64,000 nt of DNA from Pontibacter populi. GTDB taxonomy: Bacteria; Bacteroidota; Bacteroidia; Cytophagales; Hymenobacteraceae. Below, piece after piece: positions 44,856 to 52,459 of the stretch (position 1 is its first letter; every line of letters begins with the position of its first letter). A program made the translations under genes and the position numbers. The notes beneath the pieces are model-generated. The model did no database searches. It was not told the origin of the DNA and saw nothing but the letters and a program-made list of their open reading frames with translations. Location of the stretch: the NCBI RefSeq assembly GCF_019336435.1, contig NZ_JAHWXQ010000001.1, positions 1,178,001 to 1,242,000 on the forward strand, read 5' to 3'.

Positions 44856-44895
44856 AGAAACTATAGTTGCCGTATACTTTGCCAAACTATAAATT

Positions 44896-45450
44896 ATGAC
44901 CGAACCTGCTTACCGGCCTGTCTCCTACTCCCGTACCACGCTTACCGAGCTTATGATTCCGAGTTACGCTAATTTCGGTGGTAAAATTCATGGGGGTATT
45001 CTGCTTTCTTTAATGGATAAGGTAGCCTATGCCTGCGCAGCCAAGCATGCCGGTAATTACTGTGTTACGGTTACGGTAGATGGCGTAAATTTTCTGCAGC
45101 CCGTGGAAGTACAGGAACTGGTGTCGCTGATGGCGTCGGTTAACTATGTGGGCAATACCTCGCTGATGGTCGGTATAAAAGTAATTGCTGAGAACGTGAA
45201 GACCGGGCTGGTGAAGCACACTAACACGTCTTACTTTACCATGGTAGCTAAAGGCGAAGACGATAAACCAACCCAGGTACCCGGCCTGTTACTCGAATCG
45301 CCAGATGATACCCGCCGCTTCCTGGAAGCTATAAAACGACGTGAACTGGCCCAGCGCTACCAAACCGAATTTACAGAAGCTAAAACCACACTTGCTATAG
45401 AACAGGAACTATACCGGCTGCAGGGCGAGCGCTGTAAACTAGCCTACTAA
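44896..45450 (+). CDS. Acyl-CoA thioesterase, hotdog fold
   Basis: 184 residues. The YciA/BACH-type signature is NFGGKIHGGILLSLMDKVAYACAAKHAG (about 23-50), with VTVDGVNFLQPVEVQELV following. It hydrolyses fatty acyl-CoA. The C-terminal 60 residues form an extra helix rich in Arg/Glu. The TAA stop is directly followed by CTATAG. Confidence 0.88.
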   Translation: MTEPAYRPVSYSRTTLTELMIPSYANFGGKIHGGILLSLMDKVAYACAAKHAGNYCVTVTVDGVNFLQPVEVQELVSLMASVNYVGNTSLMVGIKVIAENVKTGLVKHTNTSYFTMVAKGEDDKPTQVPGLLLESPDDTRRFLEAIKRRELAQRYQTEFTEAKTTLAIEQELYRLQGERCKLAY

Positions 45451-45536
45451 CTATAGGTTAGTTGTAAATGGCGCGAGGCGTCCCCGCTCGTGTCGAACTA
45501 TAGTTGGGTCTCCGGCCTGGTTAACTGTGAGGTATT

Positions 45537-45625
45537 TGTGGCGTCCCGCCTCTTTTTTCTTTACATCCAGTTTTAAAGCGGCCAGAGTACTCAGGTAACT
45601 CACACTTGCCAGAGGCGAGCGAGGG
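45537..45625. repeat. Degenerate dispersed repeat, copy 2 (partner at 14862-14990)
   Basis: Carries GTGGCGTCCCGC, TTAAAGCGGCCAGAG and AACTCACAC in the order seen in copy 1. An AACTATAGTT lies at 45496 just before it. Confidence 0.45.
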
Positions 45626-45711
45626 CACAGGAATAATCCGAAGCATTCCAAACCAAATAATGCTTTTTTGATATTCTTATTTATATTTAAGGTCTACACC
45701 TATTACATATC

Positions 45712-47094
45712 ATGACTTTAAAACTTAACCTCACCCGTTTACTGGCTTTACTAACTATAGCCAGCTTATACCTTGCAACTATACCCGCTGCTTTTGCGCA
45801 AACTATAGTTCGGCAGGACGAAGAAATTAAAAAGATGGTAGATGAGCTGTCTGCCCAGAACCTCGAAACACTGGTTCGTAAACTGGCTTCCTTTGATACC
45901 CGCCACTCCCTGAGCACCATTAAAGACAAGAAAAAAGGCGTTGGCGCTGCCCGCGAATGGGTAAAATCAGAATTTGAGAAATACGCGCAGGCATCCGGCG
46001 GTCGCATGACCGTTGAGCTTGATAAGTACACTGTTAAAGCTAACGGTCAGCGCATTCCGCAGGATGTGGAGCTCGCTAACGTAATGGCTACCCTCAAAGG
46101 CACCGACTCGAACGATGACCGTGTGCTGATCATCAGTGGCCACATGGACTCGCGCAATACAGATGTGATGGATGTGAAAGGCAAAGCGCCGGGCGCTAAC
46201 GACGATGGTTCTGGCGTAGCAGCCGTAATGGAACTGGCCCGCATTATGGCTTCCCGTCAGTTTCCGGCAACTATAATTTTTGTAGCTGTAACCGGCGAAG
46301 AGCAAGGTTTACTGGGTGCCCGCCACCTGGCCGAAAAAGCAAAAGCCCAGAACTGGAACCTGATCGCGATGCTGAACAACGACATGATCGGCAATTCCTC
46401 ATCTGACGAAACAGAGCTGCGCAACAACATGCAGGTGCGTATTTTCAGTGAAGGCATACCGTTTGTTGAGTCTGAAGAACAGGCACGTATGCGCCGCTCT
46501 ACAAACCGCGAAAACGACAGCGAAAGCCGCCAGCTGGCCCGCTACATGAAAGAAACCGGCGAGCGCTATGTTGAGCAGCTGGAAGTAAAACTGGTGTACC
46601 GTAACGACCGTTTCCTGCGCGGTGGTGACCACACACCGTTCAGCCAGAATGGTTTTCCGGCCATCAGGGTTTGCGAAATGAACGAGAACTACCGTCACCA
46701 GCACCAGGATGTGCGCGTTGAGAACGGCATCCAGTACGGCGATTTGCCTGAGTTTATAGATTATGAATACATGCGCAAAAATGCCGCGCTTAACCTGGCT
46801 TCGCTGGCAAACCTGGCCTGGGCACCATACGCACCAGCCAAAGTAGGCGTAAACATCAAAAACCTGACAAACAAAACAGACCTGCAGTGGGAAGCGCCAG
46901 CCAAAGGCAAAAAACCAGCCGGTTATTATGTGCTAATGCGCGAGACCAGCAGCCCTGTGTGGGAAAAGAAATTCTTTGTGAAGGATACGAAAGTTACCCT
47001 GCCTTACTCTAAAGACAACTACTTTTTTGCCGTGCAGTCTGTTGATGCCGAAGGCCACGAAAGCATTCCGGTTTTCCCGGTGCCGGTACGCTAA
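45712..47094 (+). CDS. Secreted M28-family zinc aminopeptidase
   Basis: 460 residues. Signal peptide with cleavage near AFAQ (about 29). The di-zinc site is spread over SGHMDSRN, GANDDGSGVAAVMELAR, TGEEQGLLGARHLAE and NNDMIGNS, with the last His in ENYRHQHQD. The C-terminal 90 residues are fibronectin-III-like (KNLTNKTDLQWEAP, YYVLMRE, YFFAVQSVDAEG). It probably digests external peptides. The stop is followed directly by CTATAG. Confidence 0.92.
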   Translation: MTLKLNLTRLLALLTIASLYLATIPAAFAQTIVRQDEEIKKMVDELSAQNLETLVRKLASFDTRHSLSTIKDKKKGVGAAREWVKSEFEKYAQASGGRMTVELDKYTVKANGQRIPQDVELANVMATLKGTDSNDDRVLIISGHMDSRNTDVMDVKGKAPGANDDGSGVAAVMELARIMASRQFPATIIFVAVTGEEQGLLGARHLAEKAKAQNWNLIAMLNNDMIGNSSSDETELRNNMQVRIFSEGIPFVESEEQARMRRSTNRENDSESRQLARYMKETGERYVEQLEVKLVYRNDRFLRGGDHTPFSQNGFPAIRVCEMNENYRHQHQDVRVENGIQYGDLPEFIDYEYMRKNAALNLASLANLAWAPYAPAKVGVNIKNLTNKTDLQWEAPAKGKKPAGYYVLMRETSSPVWEKKFFVKDTKVTLPYSKDNYFFAVQSVDAEGHESIPVFPVPVR

Positions 47095-47112
47095 CTATAG
47101 TTAAACTATAAA

Positions 47113-47148
47113 AAAGGCAGAGACTAAACTATAGTTTCTGCCTTTTGC
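47113..47148 (+). terminator. Terminator of the M28 gene, palindrome in its loop
   Basis: AAAGGCAGAGACT pairs with AGTTTCTGCCTTT (one mismatch), with an AACTATAGTT (47127) making up the loop and part of the stem. Confidence 0.75.
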
Positions 47149-47184
47149 ATTTTATGGAATTTCAGGCGCTGTCTTTTATCAAAC

Positions 47185-47214
47185 GAAAAAAAAGCAGCCA
47201 TAACAGGCTGCTCT
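47185..47214 (-). terminator. Terminator of the head-GIN gene
   Basis: AGCAGCC (47193-47199) pairs with GGCTGCT (47206-47212); the minus strand continues in T8. Confidence 0.75.
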
Positions 47215-47239
47215 TTCCAGGGTATGTGATTGTATTCAC

Positions 47240-47962
47240 TTAAAGCTTTGAGATCCTGCTTGCTGCCGTTGTTTCAGCTTCAATTTTAGGTGAACCGGCA
47301 TAGGAAATATTAGATGTCCCGGAGGCATTTATCTGCAGTGTTTCGGATGCAAAAACTTTTACCTTACTGGCTCCGCTGGCGTTTATTTTAACTTTTTTAG
47401 CCTTAAGCTCCTGCGTATCTACATTAGAGGCCCCGGACATATCCATGTCCATTTCATCAGCGCGGCCTTTTAAAACTACTTTGCTCCCCCCACTCATATC
47501 TACATCCAGTTTGCGGGCATCTATAGCCAGTGTTACATTCGAGCCTCCACTCATATCCAGCTCAAAAGTATTGGCTTTAAAGGTAGATAAACCCACTACT
47601 TTTACTCCGCCGCTTATATCTACTTTCTCCAGCTCGTTAACCGTAATATAAGCTTTCATGCCTTTTCTGGAGTTTATGTTGCCTTTGGTGTACAGGTGCA
47701 GCACGCCATTTTTAACTTCGGATACGATGTTATCCATCAGGTTTCCTTCAGCTTCTATTCTCAGTTCTTGTTGCTTGCCCTGCTTAATTTCTACTGAAAA
47801 ACCTCCGCCAACTTTTATGCCTTTAAAGTCGGATACCTTACGGGTTTGTGTTTGCAGGTTGCCATTGCCTTTTACATCCTGCGCTATAACGGTGCCACTC
47901 AGCAAAGCAAAAGCAAGCACAAACGAAACGACGATGGCCATGTTGGCTGTAAAATTCTTCAT
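47240..47962 (-). CDS. Head GIN domain (DUF2807) secreted protein
   Basis: 240 residues. Signal peptide (cut near AQ, about 28) then a right-handed beta-helix-like repeat: SGGVKVVGLS, MSGGSNVTLA, MSGGSKVVLKG, MSGASNVDTQ, ASGASKVKVFA, ASGTSNISYAG, spaced about 19-20 residues. This is the DUF2807 pattern; function unknown, possibly an envelope adhesin or anti-sigma partner in other genomes. Confidence 0.9.
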   Translation of the reverse strand: MKNFTANMAIVVSFVLAFALLSGTVIAQDVKGNGNLQTQTRKVSDFKGIKVGGGFSVEIKQGKQQELRIEAEGNLMDNIVSEVKNGVLHLYTKGNINSRKGMKAYITVNELEKVDISGGVKVVGLSTFKANTFELDMSGGSNVTLAIDARKLDVDMSGGSKVVLKGRADEMDMDMSGASNVDTQELKAKKVKINASGASKVKVFASETLQINASGTSNISYAGSPKIEAETTAASRISKL

Positions 47963-48199
47963 AGTTTTATTTTGTTGGTTTGAATAGTGTTACAGAGCAG
48001 TCTGTTTGTTTTGATCTGCTGTTAGCTAATAGATGCGGCCAACTATAAAAGGTTGCTTGAGCACTGAAAAAAATTTTAGCAAACTGTATTCGCTTACGCT
48101 TCGGCACTGTTAATCTGTGTTTTATAGTTATCAGGGCGGGCGGACCTGCAGTTTATCTAATAACTATAGTTCACTTGTTTTTATTAAATCCTTTGTGGT

Positions 48200-48330
48200 T
48201 AGTTTTGTAGTAGGTGCAACGCAGATTATAGCATCTGTTTGTAGTTACCAGAGCAATTATTGGGTTTAGTGAACGAGTGTTGTTTGTTTTTGCAACGGCA
48301 GGTGCTATTTGTAGGGCCTGCCGTTTTGCA
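48200..48330 (+). ncRNA. Candidate small RNA (orphan promoter and terminator)
   Basis: TTG at 48175-48177 and TAGTTTTG at 48200-48207 (22 bp apart) precede about 110 bp with no good frame. A hairpin ACGGCAGG (48295-48302)/CCTGCCGT (48317-48324) followed by TTTT ends it. No plus-strand gene follows. The minus-strand gene at 48342 has no T-run on its side of the hairpin, so the hairpin suits the plus strand. No known RNA family recognised. Confidence 0.3.
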
Positions 48331-48341
48331 TGTAAAGCAGG

Positions 48342-48710
48342 TTAAAGTTCAGTTGCCGGCTCCGGGGCCTTATTAATACTGAGATGGAACAACACTGCTC
48401 CGCAACTATAGTACAGCACATCCCACACATCAGCTGTGTAAATATCAGACAAACGGGGGAGAAACAGCTCGAAAAAGACACCAAACAGCAGCACCGCCCA
48501 CAAGCTATAGTTTAGCGGCAGCACAAAACTATCGTTGCCAAAGTATACCCGCTCTACTGCCAGTGCCACTGTAAGCACCACCGGCATACATAACAGATCA
48601 TCGAGGTAGTAATGCAGCGGCGCTACATAAACATGTTGCCATTCCAGCAATTGGTTCAGGCAGAAAAGCGCCAGGCAAACTATAAAAACCGGATGGGCAA
48701 AGGTTTTCAT
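48342..48710 (-). CDS. Small four-TM membrane protein
   Basis: 122 residues with about four hydrophobic segments (7-22, 32-50, 62-80, 90-110). The motif HYYLDDLLCMPVVLTVAL (about 33-50) is a family feature of short Cytophagales membrane proteins; some such proteins are labelled 'magnesium citrate secondary transporter', which I do not trust as a function. It follows the zinc-ribbon gene by 7 bp. Confidence 0.6.
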   Translation of the reverse strand: MKTFAHPVFIVCLALFCLNQLLEWQHVYVAPLHYYLDDLLCMPVVLTVALAVERVYFGNDSFVLPLNYSLWAVLLFGVFFELFLPRLSDIYTADVWDVLYYSCGAVLFHLSINKAPEPATEL

Positions 48711-48717
48711 GCTATAA

Positions 48718-48912
48718 CTATACTGCCACCAGCCCGACCAGCAACATTAAAGCGCCCAGCACTGCCAGGAATATTTCGGCTGCATTTAACCCTTTCAGGC
48801 TATACCATTTTTTTTGAGGAATCGGCTTGCCACAGGTGGTGCAGACTGTAGTGCCGGCAGGTACTTCAGTGCCGCAATGCGCACAAACTATAGTTGAGAT
48901 ATTATCAGACAT
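48718..48912 (-). CDS. Zinc-ribbon single-TM small protein
   Basis: 64 residues. Two CxxC knuckles (CAHCGTEVPAGTTVCTTCG, about 10-28) form a zinc ribbon; one membrane helix follows (IFLAVLGALMLLVGLVAV, about 47-64). Such proteins are common in Bacteroidota and of unknown role. It lies between a rhomboid protease and a small four-TM gene; a helix rich in Gly/Ala/Val near the membrane makes it a possible rhomboid substrate, which is speculation. Confidence 0.8.
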   Translation of the reverse strand: MSDNISTIVCAHCGTEVPAGTTVCTTCGKPIPQKKWYSLKGLNAAEIFLAVLGALMLLVGLVAV

Positions 48913-48935
48913 AGTACTATAACAAAGCCAGGGTG

Positions 48936-50510
48936 TTATTTTGTTTTAATCACGATAGCGCCATTAGCTGCTTCCGCTCCAAAGACTTCCAGCGCTTGCT
49001 TATCTTTCAGGATAGTAATATTGTCGATGTCTTTCTCTTCGATACCAGCTACTTGTGCCGGCATTTCACCTTCTCCCAAAAGACCAACTTTAACTCCATC
49101 CACAACCAAAAGCACCTTTCCCGGCGGATTATCTATTCCCAAAGTATTACCCGTATCTTCAGATTCATTCTGGGGCAATGCGGATGCATCGTTTAAGCTT
49201 TTATCTACTACTTCGCTTTCTCTGCCTTCCCGCAATGCATTAACATACCCGTCTATCGCCCACAAAATTTGTTGCTGCTTTGGGTTTAACAGCTCACGGT
49301 TATTTTGCAGGTCATCGCGCAGCATCTCATACGATTTTTTACGCAGGCGCACATAATCCAGCATTACCAGTACACGGTCTTTCTCTTTTCCGTCCACATC
49401 TTCTATTTCTTCGAGCATTACTTCGCTCTCGTCCCATAGTTTTATACCGGCTTCTACTTCAGGCACAAATTCGCTGGCGCTGGCATTTTCACCAACCTCT
49501 GAAATCTGCTGCAGCGTCTGCAGGGCTATAGTTTCTTTCTGAACAATCTGGTCCATGGTGTACAGGTAGCGCAGCTGCCCGTTGAACGGGATAAGGTTGT
49601 AAGCCACGATAAGCAGCACAAATCCCACGCCGGCCATTATAGCATTGCCACTTGAACTATAGTTTGCAGTAACCAAACGCTTTGAACGCAGCATAAGCAC
49701 AGCTCCAAGAACAAGTCCTGCCACCAAACCGCCTGCATGCGCTGCGTTATCTATACCATCTGTCATCCCGAAGCCCAGGTTAATGGCAATCACAAACCCC
49801 AGGTTCCCCAGCATGGCTCTTTTATCTTTCCAGGATAGTTTCTGCTCCAGGGCCATTACTACCAACAGCAAGCCAAACATGCCAAATATTGCGCCTGACG
49901 CTCCTACGCCTACCCTGGTTCCATCCCACCAGGTACTTACAAGGCTGCCAGACAAACCACACAACAGGTAAGAGATCAGGAACGGTACACGACCCAGCAT
50001 TACCTCCAACTGACGGCCAACGCTTACCAGCGCCAGCATATTTAACAACAGGTGTAGGATGCCGGCATGTATAAACATACTGGTAAGCAACCGCCACCAT
50101 TGCCCCGACATTGTATAAGGCCCATAGTTACCCCCTACCGCAAAAAGCTGCCCTGCCTGCGGACTTATAAAACTGATGCCAACCAGCACCATTATTATAA
50201 AAACGAAGAGGTTTATGTTTAGTAAGATGGGCGTAATGTAATACCCCGGCTGCGGCACAAACACCTGCAGAAAGTTTTTTACCTTCTCAGCTATAGTTTT
50301 AGGTTGATTTTCCTGCTCCAGTTTTGCCTCATATACTGCCTGTGCATATTGTTTAATGTCTTCCAGGTCTGGCACTGGTACATTCCGGTTTTCCAGTTCT
50401 GCTATAACGGCAAGTGTAATTTCGGGATCGTACTGCTCGCGGGCTTGCAACAGGTTTAGTAACTGCGCTGTGCTAAGTATAGCCAACTCGGCAGCAAGGG
50501 TATTGTCCAT
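48936..50510 (-). CDS. Rhomboid protease with N-terminal helical and C-terminal TonB-plug-like extensions
   Basis: 524 residues; a rhomboid is normally 200-300. The N-terminus (1-85) is soluble. The rhomboid core has the catalytic Ser in GVGASGAIFGMFG (about 203-215) and His in NAAHAGGLVAG (about 257-267). After the last helix (about 310) comes a soluble tail ending in VLLVVDGVKVGLL...ITILKDKQALEVFGAEAANGAIVIKTK. That final block resembles the plug motif of SusC/TonB receptors and of some M56 proteins. It overlaps nothing but heads a three-gene cluster. Confidence 0.88.
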   Translation of the reverse strand: MDNTLAAELAILSTAQLLNLLQAREQYDPEITLAVIAELENRNVPVPDLEDIKQYAQAVYEAKLEQENQPKTIAEKVKNFLQVFVPQPGYYITPILLNINLFVFIIMVLVGISFISPQAGQLFAVGGNYGPYTMSGQWWRLLTSMFIHAGILHLLLNMLALVSVGRQLEVMLGRVPFLISYLLCGLSGSLVSTWWDGTRVGVGASGAIFGMFGLLLVVMALEQKLSWKDKRAMLGNLGFVIAINLGFGMTDGIDNAAHAGGLVAGLVLGAVLMLRSKRLVTANYSSSGNAIMAGVGFVLLIVAYNLIPFNGQLRYLYTMDQIVQKETIALQTLQQISEVGENASASEFVPEVEAGIKLWDESEVMLEEIEDVDGKEKDRVLVMLDYVRLRKKSYEMLRDDLQNNRELLNPKQQQILWAIDGYVNALREGRESEVVDKSLNDASALPQNESEDTGNTLGIDNPPGKVLLVVDGVKVGLLGEGEMPAQVAGIEEKDIDNITILKDKQALEVFGAEAANGAIVIKTK

Positions 50511-50793
50511 GGGGTTAGAGTATTATTTTATAAAGATAGGCAAGGCTCGGGCAAGCACAAAATGCGGCAGAAAGAGAAGTTTGTGTAACTATAGAAATAT
50601 ATAGCCTATGTTATGCGGGACCGGAAAAAAGATCTCTGTACAACTTTTCAAAATAAACCCGGGATTCTGGAAATATAGCGTCCTTTACCTATAAAATTGA
50701 AGTTATAATTGCCTTAAATTTAGCAGAGAATGTGCCTTAAAATGCAGGAAAGAGGGATTTGTAAAAAAAGTAAAAAAATATTTGCCTGTTCTC

Positions 50794-51056
50794 TTGCTTT
50801 TAGAAAACAGGAATCATAATTTTGCACCCGAATTGAGAGAGATAGTTTATCGGAAAGCTAATGTGTGAATAAAAATTTGGAGTTCCAAATCTCACAATGA
50901 TTTTTTTCGTGGGCGTTAGATTATTTTTTATGCCTCTGATTACAAAATAGAAAAATACCCCTTGCGGGATAAAGATAAGGTTAGTTAAAGTTAGATTAGT
51001 TTAGTTTGTTTTAAGGTGAGAGAAAGCCCAGTCATTTTGACGGGGCTTTTCTCATT
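50794..51056 (+). ncRNA. Candidate non-coding RNA with strong orphan promoter
   Basis: TTG (50794-50796), 20 bp, TAATTTTG (50817-50824) is one of the best promoters in the window. Downstream about 190 nt carry no gene (only a 17-codon frame at 50897-50950) and include TTTGG/CCAAA and CCC-TTGC-GGG hairpins. A hairpin GAGAAAGCCC...GGGGCTTTTCTC (51018-51053) ends it. No plus-strand gene follows. The hairpin could instead end the minus-strand gene at 51072. Family not recognised; 6S RNA is one option. Confidence 0.45.
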
Positions 51057-51071
51057 TATAGGGGTTATAGT

Positions 51072-51583
51072 TTACTTCAGGTATTTGGCTGGAATAGGTT
51101 CTTTCTCCGTTTCAGGAGTAAACAAAAGGCTGGCGATCCACCAGCGGCCTTTGTCGAAAACCAGTTGATAGGTGTTCACGCCTCTAGCTTCTACTTTGCC
51201 ATCTTTACCATAGCGGGTTTCATAGGTCTGGAAAGCAGTTGCCAGGTTCCCGAACCGCTCGACGCGCAGCCAAGCACATTCTCGTAAAAACCCAGTTCTG
51301 CATAAGCCGGTCCGTTGCGCTCGGCGAACTTCTCTACAGTCGTTATGCGCACAAAGCTGCTGTCGCCTTTGTAAAATACGCCTCCCATTTGCGCATTTGG
51401 CAGGAACAGAGCTTTAAACTTTTCCATGTCGCGCTGCTGCCCTTTCGGCCCCGAAATAATTTTTAAACCGGTTTCTGTTATGGCTTCTATAGTTGCTACC
51501 TCCTTTGGCGAAACTATAGTTTGTGCTTGGGTAACTATAGTTACAGCTGCGGTGAGTGTAAGAGTGAGTAGTAGTTTTTTCAT
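51072..51583 (-). pseudogene. Frameshifted SnoaL/NTF2-like (DUF4440-type) secreted protein
   Basis: The frame from ATG 51583 has a signal peptide (MKKLLLTLTLTAAVTIVTQAQ begins it) and an NTF2-like body, then derails after YENVLGC at about 51265. Reading one frame over continues the fold: RVERFGNLATAFQTYETRYG, then FDKGRWWIASLLFTPE, and ends in KYLK at 51072. One base is missing in or near GGCTGCGCG. With it restored the protein is 170 residues. The lesion may be real or a sequence error. Follows the TonB gene by 14 bp. Confidence 0.8.
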
Positions 51584-51597
51584 AGCTCTTGTTTAGG

Positions 51598-52428
51598 TTA
51601 ATCACTAAAAGCAAAACGCACAGGTAATGTAAAGCTAACTGGAACAAGATTCCCTTCATTTAACCCAGGTTTCCAGCGGGGCATAGATCTGATTATTCGT
51701 ATAGCTTCGTTATCAAGCACATCATACACACTTTTTATTACCTCGAGCGTATTAATAGAACCGTCTTTTTCAACTATAAAAGTGATCAGCACTAAGCCAC
51801 TTATTCCATACCTTAATGCTTCCTCCGGATATTTTAGGTTTTTGGAAATGTATGCTATCATGGCATTTTCACCTCCAGGAAATTCAGGCAATACAAATGC
51901 TGGAAAGTAAGGTAGATCTGCTCCTGCTTTTGAGAATACTTTACCATCTACCATTCCGCCCTCCTTGTATACTTCTATTCTCCTGAGAGCACCATCTTCA
52001 TAATACCCTTTAAGCGTGTCTTTTAACTCACCCTTGAAATAGAATTTCTCATAAGATAATTGTCCGTTCTCAAACCATGTAGAGACTTTTCCATGCAGTT
52101 TATTGTTTTCATAGCTACCCTTCTCTGATAGTTTACCACTGTCGTACCACAGAGAATAATCTCCATTTAAAATTTCATTGTTATCTTCTTCTCCTTCAAA
52201 GCTGCTGTAGTTATACAAGGACACTTTTACATTATTTGCTTTTAAGAACCGTGTTCGGGTTCCACCGCCTGACGCATTATAATCAGTCTGCTCAAAAAAG
52301 TATGCCCCTTCACTAGATAAGAGTTTAATCCCTCCTTTGTTATAATAAATTGTTTGTGTTTGTGCGGAGGCGAAATGCACCGTAACAACTATAAAAAATG
52401 CTGTCAGGCAGGTGTAAAGAATTTTCAT
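51598..52428 (-). CDS. Secreted TonB C-terminal protein with MORN-like repeats
   Basis: I start at ATG 52428 (MKILYTCLTAFF), giving 276 residues; the longer open frame starts inside the upstream gene. Signal peptide cut near SAQ (about 23). Next come MORN/YwqK-like repeats (NGDYSLWYDSGKLSEKGSYENNKLHGKVSTWFENGQLSYE split over about 87-126), and a TonB C-terminal domain (KYPEEALRYGISGLVLITFIVEKDGS, PRWKPGLNEGNLVPVSFTLPVRF). No membrane anchor or Pro-rich spacer, so it is not a classic energy transducer. Confidence 0.85.
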   Translation of the reverse strand: MKILYTCLTAFFIVVTVHFASAQTQTIYYNKGGIKLLSSEGAYFFEQTDYNASGGGTRTRFLKANNVKVSLYNYSSFEGEEDNNEILNGDYSLWYDSGKLSEKGSYENNKLHGKVSTWFENGQLSYEKFYFKGELKDTLKGYYEDGALRRIEVYKEGGMVDGKVFSKAGADLPYFPAFVLPEFPGGENAMIAYISKNLKYPEEALRYGISGLVLITFIVEKDGSINTLEVIKSVYDVLDNEAIRIIRSMPRWKPGLNEGNLVPVSFTLPVRFAFSD

Positions 52429-52459
52429 GGGATCAGTAAGCAAAAATGTATTGTGTCGT

